DNA of 64,000 nucleotides, taken from positions 3,016,779 to 3,080,778 of the forward strand of contig NZ_CM001240.1 in NCBI RefSeq assembly GCF_000230835.1. The letters are read 5' to 3'. A model generated the notes under the pieces. That model searched no databases. It saw only the letters and a list, made by a program, of their open reading frames with translations, and was not told where the DNA came from. Position 1 is the first letter of the stretch. Every line of letters starts with the position of its first letter. The DNA is from Clostridium sp. DL-VIII. GTDB lineage: Bacteria > Bacillota > Clostridia > Clostridiales > Clostridiaceae. This document shows, one piece after another, positions 1-6,036 of the stretch. The position numbers and the translations under genes were made by a program.

Positions 1-450
1 GAAAGTGTAACATTTAAATATAAAAGACATGAAGACAATAAAGAAATAATAGAGAAAGTGCCAGTCTTTGAGTTTATAAAAAAAGTTATAATACATATAC
101 CAGACAAGAATTTTAAAATGGTGAGATATTTTGGACTGTATTCGAGGAGATGTAAGGATAAAGATCAATTTATCAAGATGATAGATAAGAAAATAATACA
201 AATTAAGAAATCAATAGAAAAGTGGGAATATCGAATTCTTGCGTCTTTTGGGGTAGATCCATGCAAATGTTCTAAATGTGGTGGTAAGATGAGATTTAAT
301 GATATAGTGTATCCACGATACGGCTCGATGCGAGAATATTTTAAAGATAAATTTATAAGTGAAGGGAAAGAAAAATTAGAAAACATCCTGGAAATATATG
401 CAATTGCAAAAGGAGTACTATATGGTAAAATAAAGCCGACAACAACATAG
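1..450 (+). CDS. IS91-family (Y2) transposase, C-terminal fragment cut by window start
   Basis: The frame is open from base 1, so the true start lies upstream; 149 residues are visible. The segment HIPDKNFKMVRYFGLYSRR is the typical C-terminal stretch of Y2/IS91-type transposases (Y2_Tnp family), rolling-circle enzymes that nick single-stranded element ends. A CxCxxC cluster (CKCSKCGG, after the VDP) forms a likely zinc knuckle. The catalytic tyrosines are expected further upstream and cannot be checked here. The gene ends 15 bp before a small zinc-ribbon gene with a good ribosome site (GGAGGG), so the two are probably co-transcribed. No disruption is seen in the visible part, so the element may be intact. 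The family call is from memory of clostridial homologues. Confidence 0.8.
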   Translation, partial: ESVTFKYKRHEDNKEIIEKVPVFEFIKKVIIHIPDKNFKMVRYFGLYSRRCKDKDQFIKMIDKKIIQIKKSIEKWEYRILASFGVDPCKCSKCGGKMRFNDIVYPRYGSMREYFKDKFISEGKEKLENILEIYAIAKGVLYGKIKPTTT

Positions 451-465
451 TTGGAGGGATGTTAA

Positions 466-660
466 GTGAAAGATATAATACCATATAAATGTTTAAATTG
501 TGGAATAACAGAAAATATACCTAGGGAGGTTGTAGAATACTTTGATGAGATGGATCAAAGTAATATAGATGAACCGCCTTGTTTTTCATGCGAAAAATGT
601 GGTGGAGTTATGAGACCTAAAGAATACAATGGGGTATATGGCAAAAGTTATAAACTATAA
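466..660 (+). CDS. Small zinc-ribbon protein accompanying the IS91-like transposase
   Basis: A 64-residue protein starts at GTG 466, eight bases after GGAGGG. It has two paired cysteine motifs, CLNC near residue 9 and CFSCEKCGG near residue 41, which would bind one zinc as a ribbon. The spacing and co-direction with the transposase suggest a two-gene element unit. Whether it acts in transposition, in regulation, or is a passenger cannot be read from the sequence. It is closed by a strong hairpin terminator just after the stop codon. Confidence 0.7.
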   Translation: MKDIIPYKCLNCGITENIPREVVEYFDEMDQSNIDEPPCFSCEKCGGVMRPKEYNGVYGKSYKL

Positions 661-664
661 GAAG

Positions 665-700
665 AAAACCATAGAGGAACAGCAATCTCTATGGTTTTTA
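665..700 (+). terminator. Intrinsic terminator of the transposase/zinc-ribbon unit
   Basis: The arms AAAACCATAGAG (665-676) and CTCTATGGTTTT (687-698) are perfectly complementary over 12 bp with a 10-nt loop, and the distal arm ends in a T tract. It lies 5 bp after the stop codon of the zinc-ribbon gene. Confidence 0.85.
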
Positions 701-719
701 ATTTAACTATTAATAATTT

Positions 720-752
720 CTCCGAAGGAGCGTGTCGCAGACACTTTTGTTC
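720..752. repeat. Two adjacent GC-rich hairpins and GTTC: putative ori-IS end
   Basis: CTCC-GAA-GGAG (720-730) and GTGTC-GCA-GACAC (732-744) are perfect mini-hairpins in an otherwise very AT-rich setting. They are followed by TTTT and GTTC (749-752). On the lower strand this reads GAAC directly followed by the element, which matches the known IS91 preference for insertion 3' of GAAC. The assignment is inference from position and known family behaviour. Confidence 0.5.
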
Positions 753-785
753 TTGATTAATTTTATGAGATGACATAATTACTTT

Positions 786-1151
786 TTAGGCATTAAAAAT
801 CTCTTTTGCTACGAAAACTGCATTTAATACTCTTGGAAAACCAATATAAGGAATACATTGTAAGAATACTTCTATAATCTCATCTTTTGATACCCCAACA
901 TTTAGTGCACCATTAATATGAACTTTTAATTGATTTTCACAACCTCCAAGTGTAGCAAGAGTTGATAAGGTAATAAGTTCTCTTTGCTTCAAATCAAAGG
1001 CGGGTCTGGTGTAAATATCACCAAAAGCAAATTCAATAATATATTTACCAAGATCTGGGGCTATATTTTTTAAGGATTCTATTACAGCAGCACCTCCGTT
1101 TCCATCAACCTCATTAAGTTTATTAATTCCATTTGTATATCTTATTTCCAT
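786..1151 (-). CDS. Carboxymuconolactone decarboxylase family protein
   Basis: This 121-residue protein has the CMD fold signature: the RPAFDLKQRELITLSTLA helix, then GGCENQLKVHINGALNVG and the closing IPYIGFPRVLNA segment. The His near residue 78 sits where family members carry the active-site His, but the CxxC redox pair of AhpD-type members is absent, so a peroxidase role is unlikely; it is closer to the gamma-carboxymuconolactone decarboxylase-like proteins of unknown substrate. AGGAGGT lies 8 bp before the ATG. A MerR-type promoter with a 19-bp spacer drives it from the shared intergenic region, so it is very probably the target of the divergent MerR regulator. Confidence 0.85.
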   Translation of the reverse strand: MEIRYTNGINKLNEVDGNGGAAVIESLKNIAPDLGKYIIEFAFGDIYTRPAFDLKQRELITLSTLATLGGCENQLKVHINGALNVGVSKDEIIEVFLQCIPYIGFPRVLNAVFVAKEIFNA

Positions 1152-1183
1152 AATTGTAATACCTCCTGTTTTTTGATAATATT

Positions 1184-1214
1184 AGGATAAATGATGGAGT
1201 TAACTCCATGTCAA
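1184..1214 (-). promoter_or_regulatory. MerR-type promoter and operator of the CMD gene
   Basis: Read on the minus strand there is a perfect -35 TTGACA (1209-1214), a 19-bp spacer and a -10-like TATCCT (1184-1189). The spacer contains the perfect 16-bp palindrome ATGGAGTTAACTCCAT (1194-1209), which overlaps the -35 by one base. An over-long spacer with a central palindrome is the hallmark of promoters activated by MerR-family proteins through DNA untwisting. The palindrome resembles the GAGTTAACTC operators known for AdhR/NmlR-type regulators. Confidence 0.85.
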
Positions 1215-1231
1215 TAGGAAGGGGAAAAAAT

Positions 1232-1606
1232 TTGAATTATTATATTGGGGAATTTTCAAAAAAATTTGGTATTAGCATTGATACATTAAGGTATTATGAG
1301 AAAATAGGTTTGATTTACCCAGAAAGGGATAAGATTAATAAACGAATATATTCAGAAAAGGATATAGAATGGTTAAAATTTATAATGCGCTTAAAAGAAA
1401 CCAATATGCCAATAAAACAGATACAATATTATTCAAAGTTAAGATATGAAGGTAATAATACAATTCAGGAACGACTAGAATTATTAAATGAACATATGAA
1501 TAGATTAAAGGCAGAAAAAGAAAAAATAGAGGAAAATATGCAGCATTTAAAAGAGAAGATTACTATATATAATGACATGGTGGAAAAAACTAAGAAAATA
1601 AAATAG
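1232..1606 (+). CDS. MerR-family transcriptional regulator
   Basis: The N-terminus reads YYIGEFSKKFGISIDTLRYYEKIGLI, the canonical MerR winged helix-turn-helix, followed by the R..Y....I.WL.FI second helix pair. The C-terminal third is a long coiled-coil dimerisation helix (ERLELLNEHMNRLKAEKEK). The protein lacks a distinct effector domain and has no conserved cysteine, so the signal is unknown. An ATG at 1208 is in frame, but it overlaps the operator palindrome; the TTG at 1232 is better because AGGAAGGGG (1216-1224) sits 7 bp ahead, giving 124 residues. It is divergent from the CMD gene and likely activates it, possibly also controlling the GNAT gene downstream. Confidence 0.9.
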   Translation: MNYYIGEFSKKFGISIDTLRYYEKIGLIYPERDKINKRIYSEKDIEWLKFIMRLKETNMPIKQIQYYSKLRYEGNNTIQERLELLNEHMNRLKAEKEKIEENMQHLKEKITIYNDMVEKTKKIK

Positions 1607-1631
1607 TAAATGTAAGAAGGTGCAATATTGT

Positions 1632-2117
1632 ATGGAACTAAATATACAGCTAATGGATTATGATAAAGCAAGAGAGATTTCAATATGGACTTATAAAGAT
1701 CCATATTCAATGTATAATATGGATGGAAGTGATGAATGTATAAAAGAATTTCTTAGTGGATATTATTTTTCAGTTTCAAATAAAGAAAAAAAGCTTATAG
1801 GATATTATTGTTTTGGAAAATTTGCTCAAGTACCTATAGGAAATCAGTTTGGGGCCTATGATTCAAAAGAATTTACAGATATTGGCTTAGGAATGAAGCC
1901 TAGCTTATGTGGAAAAGGAATGGGAATAGACTTTTTTAGAAAAGGTTTAGAGTTTGCAAGAAATGAATTATCTATAGAAAAGTTTCGATTAACTGTGGCA
2001 GACTTTAATGAACGAGCAATTAAAGTATATGAAAAGCTTGGATTCAAAAAAGTAGATTATTTTGAAAGAGTATCTGATCTTGGGAAGATTAAATTTTGGA
2101 TTATGATTTTATGTTAA
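1632..2117 (+). CDS. GNAT-family N-acetyltransferase
   Basis: A 161-residue GNAT protein. The acetyl-CoA pyrophosphate loop is GLGMKPSLCGKGMGIDFF (about residues 80-97), followed by the classic C-terminal motif NERAIKVYEKLGFKKVD. Such enzymes transfer acetyl from acetyl-CoA to an amine of a small molecule or protein N-terminus; the substrate is not evident. The ATG at 1632 is preferred over the in-frame GTG at 1620, which overlaps the AGAAGG ribosome site. It follows the merR gene by 25 bp in the same direction and may be co-transcribed with it. Confidence 0.9.
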   Translation: MELNIQLMDYDKAREISIWTYKDPYSMYNMDGSDECIKEFLSGYYFSVSNKEKKLIGYYCFGKFAQVPIGNQFGAYDSKEFTDIGLGMKPSLCGKGMGIDFFRKGLEFARNELSIEKFRLTVADFNERAIKVYEKLGFKKVDYFERVSDLGKIKFWIMILC

Positions 2118-2146
2118 ACGCAAAGCAGATAAAGGAGGCATTTTAC

Positions 2147-2389
2147 TTGTTAATTAAATTTTCTGGACAAGATAATATATTAGATTCTAAGCCATTTATA
2201 GATGATGAAGTACAATTTAATCTGCTTCATTTAATAAGAGAAAGTAAATCACCACTTTTATATATGAATGAAAATAAAGTCCCTGTCCTTTATACGGACT
2301 TATCTAATCCTGCGTCTAATAAAGCTTATAAAAATGTTGGTTTTATTGAATGCGGAAAAGTTACTCAAGTTGTATTTGAGGGCAAATGA
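2147..2389 (+). pseudogene. Remnant of a second GNAT acetyltransferase (internal deletion likely)
   Basis: The C-terminal part, VLYTDLSNPASNKAYKNVGF, is the standard C-terminal motif of FR47-like GNAT enzymes (LYTDLxNPxSNxxYxxxGY). The preceding about 40 residues lack an acetyl-CoA-binding loop and look instead like the extreme N-terminus of the same kind of protein (EVQFNLLHLIRE). This suggests that most of an about 260-residue enzyme has been lost in frame. A strong AAAGGAGG (2131-2138) sits 8 bp before TTG 2147, so an 80-residue product may still be made. A longer reading with ATG at 2096 overlaps the upstream GNAT gene and is less likely. An unrelated small protein is the alternative. Confidence 0.55.
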
Positions 2390-2412
2390 AATAATTATAT
2401 GTTTTTATGAAA

Positions 2413-2465
2413 AATATTCTCGTCATATTTAGAATTGTTTTTTTCTTTCACATGTCGAGAATATT
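2413..2465. terminator. Inverted repeat after the GNAT genes, possible terminator
   Basis: AATATTCTCG (2413-2422) and CGAGAATATT (2456-2465) are perfect complements separated by 33 nt, with ATATG/CATGT partial pairing extending inward. The long loop makes it a weak terminator candidate; it lies between convergent genes. Confidence 0.4.
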
Positions 2466-2529
2466 AATAAAATTTATTAGAAATTTAGTATCAATTGTAA
2501 AAAATAAACCTCTTATGATTTAGCATATA

Positions 2530-3093
2530 TTAACACAATATTGATCTTTCAAACCATCCAAATGCAGTTATTACTTTACTAACTAACTGACTTGAAGATT
2601 TTATAATAATGGAATAGTTTCCAGATGGAGCCGAAATAAATTTACCATCTTCCTCAGATACTAGAGTAGAATTTGGCGGAACTATTCGTTTATATACATT
2701 AACTCCCTTTATTGGAACTTCAGTAGTAGATTTTACAAATTGAATATTCACTTCATTTCTAGGAAGTGGATTTAAGGAAGTATTTGTTGGAGAAACTTTA
2801 TCTGATATACTCCATATTGGTGGTTTATTAGTGTTGAGCCATATTTCTGCAGTTAAATATTCATTAGAAAAATTTGAAATAGTAAAAACATTGGTATATA
2901 AATTAACGGCTGAGTCATATGGATTTACTAAAGCTGCCCAGGCATTTACTCCTTTTTTTACACATAGAATATCTGTTTGACCTACAAAGTAATTTCCTTC
3001 CATTGATTCAAATAGAGGTACTGGAATACTAACTACTTTTTGAGGCTTAGCTGCTTTACTCTCAAGAATATAATCATTATTTTCCTTTATCAT
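2530..3093 (-). CDS. Hypothetical protein of a clostridial family (possibly DUF6143)
   Basis: A 187-residue protein without signal peptide or membrane segment. Short beta-strand-like stretches dominate (WAALVNPYDSAVNLYTNVFTISN, TAEIWLN, NYSIIIKSS), suggesting a beta-sandwich. I recall similar proteins in clostridia, perhaps DUF6143, but cannot confirm this. An ATG exists at 3102, but it directly abuts AGGAG; the ATG at 3093 has a 9-bp spacing and is taken as the start. The gene stands alone between two unrelated units. No catalytic motif is seen and no function is proposed. Confidence 0.65.
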   Translation of the reverse strand: MIKENNDYILESKAAKPQKVVSIPVPLFESMEGNYFVGQTDILCVKKGVNAWAALVNPYDSAVNLYTNVFTISNFSNEYLTAEIWLNTNKPPIWSISDKVSPTNTSLNPLPRNEVNIQFVKSTTEVPIKGVNVYKRIVPPNSTLVSEEDGKFISAPSGNYSIIIKSSSQLVSKVITAFGWFERSILC

Positions 3094-3180
3094 AAACCAC
3101 ATCTCCTGATAATTACATTATCATATGATATTTTTTCTTTTCATATATAATATTCAGTAAATAGCTAAATGTTCATTAAC

Positions 3181-3822
3181 TTAAACAGCATTTTGTTTTT
3201 CGATGGCAAGAATACATAATTTTTCGGTTATTAATTTAGTTATATCATTTTTAGAGTTGGTATCAATAGTAAATTTGATTTCGTTATTATATTCAAAACA
3301 TATAAAGTTATTTATAACATTTATCACAAGTAAAGTTTCATTACTTATATAATAGGATTTTACATCATTCCAAGTATAATGTATTCCCCAATATAATATT
3401 CCATTATCGGCTATATAATCATTAAGACTATTATGAAGGGCGAAAATAGAAGTAAAGATCAATGTTATAAGGAATAAAGTAAGTATATACATATCAACTG
3501 AAATTATAAATGCAACTAATTCAGAAGCGCTAAGTAATACAAGGAATATAAAAATATTTTTAAATCTATTTTTATAATATGGTATTACCTTGAATTCTGC
3601 ATTGCAGAATTTTATATTGCTATTATATGTTTCATAGAAATCAAAGATAGCACAGATAGTTACTATTATTAATAAAATCAATTCTATTAGACTAAAGATA
3701 TCTATATTACCTAAAATTCTTATTTCATCCATCCCAGACTTTGCTAAAAGGAATCCAATTAGCCACCCTAATAAGCCAAGAATAAAAAGATTTACAATTA
3801 AAAATTTTTCCCATTTCTGCAT
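3181..3822 (-). CDS. Hypothetical membrane protein with C-terminal soluble domain
   Basis: A 213-residue protein with four predicted membrane helices, in two pairs: residues about 9-27 and 40-60 (IELILLIIVTICAIFDF), then two around 90-130 (FIFLVLLSASELVAFIIS and ILTLFLITLIFTSIFAL). The C-terminal about 75 residues (GILYWGIHYTWNDVKSYYIS, then FICFEYNNEIKFTID) look like a small beta-rich domain as in YcxB/PH-like membrane proteins. An ATG at 3837 overlaps the GGAGG ribosome site, so the ATG at 3822, 8 bp downstream of GGAGG, is chosen. It is a single gene on the minus strand. Function unknown. Confidence 0.65.
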   Translation of the reverse strand: MQKWEKFLIVNLFILGLLGWLIGFLLAKSGMDEIRILGNIDIFSLIELILLIIVTICAIFDFYETYNSNIKFCNAEFKVIPYYKNRFKNIFIFLVLLSASELVAFIISVDMYILTLFLITLIFTSIFALHNSLNDYIADNGILYWGIHYTWNDVKSYYISNETLLVINVINNFICFEYNNEIKFTIDTNSKNDITKLITEKLCILAIEKQNAV

Positions 3823-4040
3823 TGATTGTTCCTCCATTATATTTTATTATTTATTATTAGAAATTGAATGAAAATCTTAATCATTATTTACATCATAAGA
3901 TGTCTTTATAAAATATATATGAGAAATTTATACAATATATTAATCTAAGAGAATAACAATTTGTTATACAAATTAATAAAATGATATGAAAAGAAGCTCT
4001 TGGAATTTTACAGGAATTGGAGATGTAAAAGGGTGAGAAT

Positions 4041-4679
4041 ATGGAAATAATAGAAGGTGTAAATATGCTTGATTGTACGGAAAAAAGTCATGTGTATTTA
4101 ATTAGAGATAAAGAAAATATTTTAATTGATACTGGATTACCAGGCGAAGCTGAAAAAATTTTAAGTGAAATAAAATTTATGAATATTGAGTTGAATAGTA
4201 TAAAGCACATTCTTTTAACTCATCATGATATTGGTCATGTGGGGAATGCAAAAATATTACAGGATGAAACAGGAGCAGCACTTTGGGCATCCAAAGAAGA
4301 TGCTCCATATATTATTGGAAAGAAAAGCAGGCTTGGAGTTAAAAGAATTGTTCAAACTTTTATAAGATACAAAAAACCTATTATAAATTATTTTTATAAT
4401 GGCTATGAGAATATTAGAGGAATAAGAGTAATTAAAACTCCAGGCCATACTCCAGGGCATGTTATTTTTATGTATAAAAATGTTTTGTTTACAGGCGACT
4501 TGTTTATTATTGTTAAAGAAAATATTAAATTATTACCGAAGGATAGGAATTGGAATCAATATAATCTTGAAAAATCTTTAGGGCTGTTAAAAAATCTAGA
4601 ATGTGAATGGATTTGCCCAGCTCATGGAACACCCATTATGAAAAATGACATATGGGAGGAATTTGTTAAAAAATACTGA
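4041..4679 (+). CDS. MBL-fold metallo-hydrolase with altered metal motif
   Basis: A 212-residue metallo-beta-lactamase-fold protein. Recognisable elements are ILIDTG (28-32), the metal motif THHDIGHVG (60-68), GHTPGHV (135-141), FTGDL (150-154) and CPAHGTP near 197. The usual HxHxDH reads H61-H62-D63-I64-G65-H66, so the second His is Asp and the conserved Asp is Gly; the downstream His, Asp and His ligands remain. HxDxDH variants are known in some hydrolases, but loss of the Asp would weaken the second metal site. The substrate is unknown; glyoxalase II-, lactonase- and RNase-like roles are all possible. It is monocistronic, with GGTGAG before the ATG and a large terminator after. Confidence 0.85.
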   Translation: MEIIEGVNMLDCTEKSHVYLIRDKENILIDTGLPGEAEKILSEIKFMNIELNSIKHILLTHHDIGHVGNAKILQDETGAALWASKEDAPYIIGKKSRLGVKRIVQTFIRYKKPIINYFYNGYENIRGIRVIKTPGHTPGHVIFMYKNVLFTGDLFIIVKENIKLLPKDRNWNQYNLEKSLGLLKNLECEWICPAHGTPIMKNDIWEEFVKKY

Positions 4680-4687
4680 TATATAAG

Positions 4688-4775
4688 AAGGTGTGTAAAA
4701 TGCTTATGTCAATATCAATAATATGGTTATTATTGATATTAACCACATAATTAATTTTTGCACGCCTTATTTTTT
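4688..4775 (+). terminator. Long hairpin terminator after the MBL-fold gene
   Basis: The outer arms AAGGTGTGTAAAA (4688-4700) and TTTTTGCACGCCTT (4755-4768) pair with a few G-U wobbles. An inner stem, CAATATCAATAA/TTATTGATATT, continues the helix, and a T tract follows at 4769-4775. It starts 8 bp after the stop codon. Confidence 0.8.
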
Positions 4776-5055
4776 GAAAAAACTTAAGCAACATGTTAAG
4801 TGGTAATTTAATATTTATAGAATATAATAATTCTACTGTGAATTATATGTTTCTAGTAATGAATATCAATCGAAAATTAAAGCTAAGTTGTAAAATCTAA
4901 TCTGTTAATAAGTTCACTTTCATTGTAGGCATTATAAATTATGTTATAATAATCATAAAAATAAGAGGAGATTGAATGCATAAATAATTAAAGAAATTTA
5001 AATAGAGTAATATATACTATTGATCTGAACAAGTACAATGGAGGTTTTTGTTAGT
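4776..5055. other. AT-rich intergenic region before the nitroreductase
   Basis: About 280 bp without a plausible gene. The sequence around 4930-4960 (AATTATGTTATAATAATC) offers -10-like hexamers for the downstream gene, but no clear -35 pairs with them. I see no riboswitch or repeat. Confidence 0.4.
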
Positions 5056-5595
5056 ATGATTAAAGAAATTGAGATTCGTAGAAGCATAAGAAAATATATT
5101 AATAAGCCAGTTGAGGATGAAAAAATAATTGAGTTACTTGAAGGTGCAAGACTTGCTCCATCAGGTAATAACACGCAGCCATGGCGTTATATTATTGTAA
5201 AATCTGAAGAGATGAGACGAAAGGTAATGGGAGCATCTAATAATCAAAAATGGATGTTAACAGCTCCGATATTTATTATATGTGTTGCAGACATACGTTG
5301 TAGAATAAAAGAAGAAATAAATATAGATATAGATGATAATAGTCCACAAGATGAATTAAAGCGAATAATTAGAGACACATCAATTTCAGCTGGATATATG
5401 TTGCTACAGGCTAATAATTTAGGACTAGGAGTTTGCTGGGTTGCAGAATTTACTCAAGAAGAAATTAGACCAGTTCTAAATATTCCTTCTGATAAATATG
5501 TTGTAGGAGTTATAACTGTTGGATATCCAGATGAACAGCCGAAAGCACGTCCGAGAAAGAATCTTGAGGAAATAGTTCGTTATGAATGTTGGTAA
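5056..5595 (+). CDS. Nitroreductase-family flavoprotein
   Basis: A 179-residue FMN-dependent nitroreductase-family protein. Signatures are RRSIRKYINKPV (about residues 8-19), LAPSGNNTQPWRY (FMN phosphate contact) and the C-terminal GLGVCWVAEF...VGVITVGYPDEQPKARPRK. These enzymes use NAD(P)H to reduce nitro compounds, quinones or flavins; the physiological substrate is not shown. The ATG at 5038 overlaps GGAGG (5040-5044), so ATG 5056 is the start, matching the normal family N-terminus MIKEIEIRRSIR. It appears monocistronic; no terminator is obvious immediately downstream. Confidence 0.92.
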   Translation: MIKEIEIRRSIRKYINKPVEDEKIIELLEGARLAPSGNNTQPWRYIIVKSEEMRRKVMGASNNQKWMLTAPIFIICVADIRCRIKEEINIDIDDNSPQDELKRIIRDTSISAGYMLLQANNLGLGVCWVAEFTQEEIRPVLNIPSDKYVVGVITVGYPDEQPKARPRKNLEEIVRYECW

Positions 5596-5879
5596 AATAT
5601 AAGAGGAAACCCAATATTATACGGAATTAAATGGAAATAAATACACCTTAAAACGTAGTAAATAATGTTGAAAAACATAATAGATGTTGATATAATAATA
5701 TTATGGTAGTAAAAGGGAAAATAATCAAAGATTGTAAAGAAAAAGCTAAATTATACATAAGATTTTGTAAAAAATCTTAATAAAAATATTTCCAATTTCA
5801 CATCTCTTATAAAATTTTTACTTTAATATTGTAGATTATTTTTCTTACTAAGTTTAGTAATTTGATAGAGGTGATTTTT
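5596..5879. other. Intergenic region upstream of the AgrD-like gene
   Basis: A 284-bp AT-rich stretch holding no open gene. In particular there is no agrB-like reading frame, which would need about 190 codons. It presumably holds the promoter of the peptide-kinase unit, but I cannot assign a convincing -35/-10 pair. Confidence 0.5.
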
Positions 5880-6008
5880 ATGGCAATTAAAAACGTATTC
5901 GGAAAATTATTATTAAGTATTTCAGGTAGTATGATTAAGGCTTGCACAGCATCATATTATGGACATGGTGTTGAGGAAATGCCGGAATCAATGAAAAAAT
6001 TAAGATAA
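5880..6008 (+). CDS. AgrD-like cyclic-lactone autoinducer prepeptide
   Basis: A 42-codon gene starts at ATG 5880, 7 bp after AGAGGTG. The peptide has a basic, amphipathic N-terminal half (AIKNVFGKLLLSISGSMIK), a single Cys at position 22 followed by TASYYGHG, and the tail EEMPESMKKLR. This three-part plan, with an acidic-Pro-charged tail, is that of AgrD precursors (compare DEVEVPKEL of staphylococcal AgrD), in which AgrB cleaves the tail and closes a thiolactone on the Cys. The Cys lies 13 residues before the Pro, farther than in the staphylococcal peptide, so the ring size is uncertain. It is followed 28 bp later by an AgrC-like kinase. No agrB is adjacent. It could be a decayed or orphan signal. 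Confidence 0.65.
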   Translation: MAIKNVFGKLLLSISGSMIKACTASYYGHGVEEMPESMKKLR

Positions 6009-6036
6009 CAAAGAAATCGCGTAAGGGGGATGTGAA

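Larger units (their letters stand above)
1..748 (+). mobile_element. IS91-like (Y2 rolling-circle) insertion element, right part only
   Basis: The window opens inside a transposase gene of the IS91 type, followed by a small zinc-ribbon gene, a terminator and two adjacent GC-rich hairpins at 720-744. IS91 elements have an ori-IS end with hairpins that abuts a GAAC/CAAG tetranucleotide; here GTTC (GAAC on the other strand) lies at 749-752, four bases after the second hairpin. The left end is outside the window. Element identity rests on the transposase; the exact right boundary is inferred. Confidence 0.6.
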
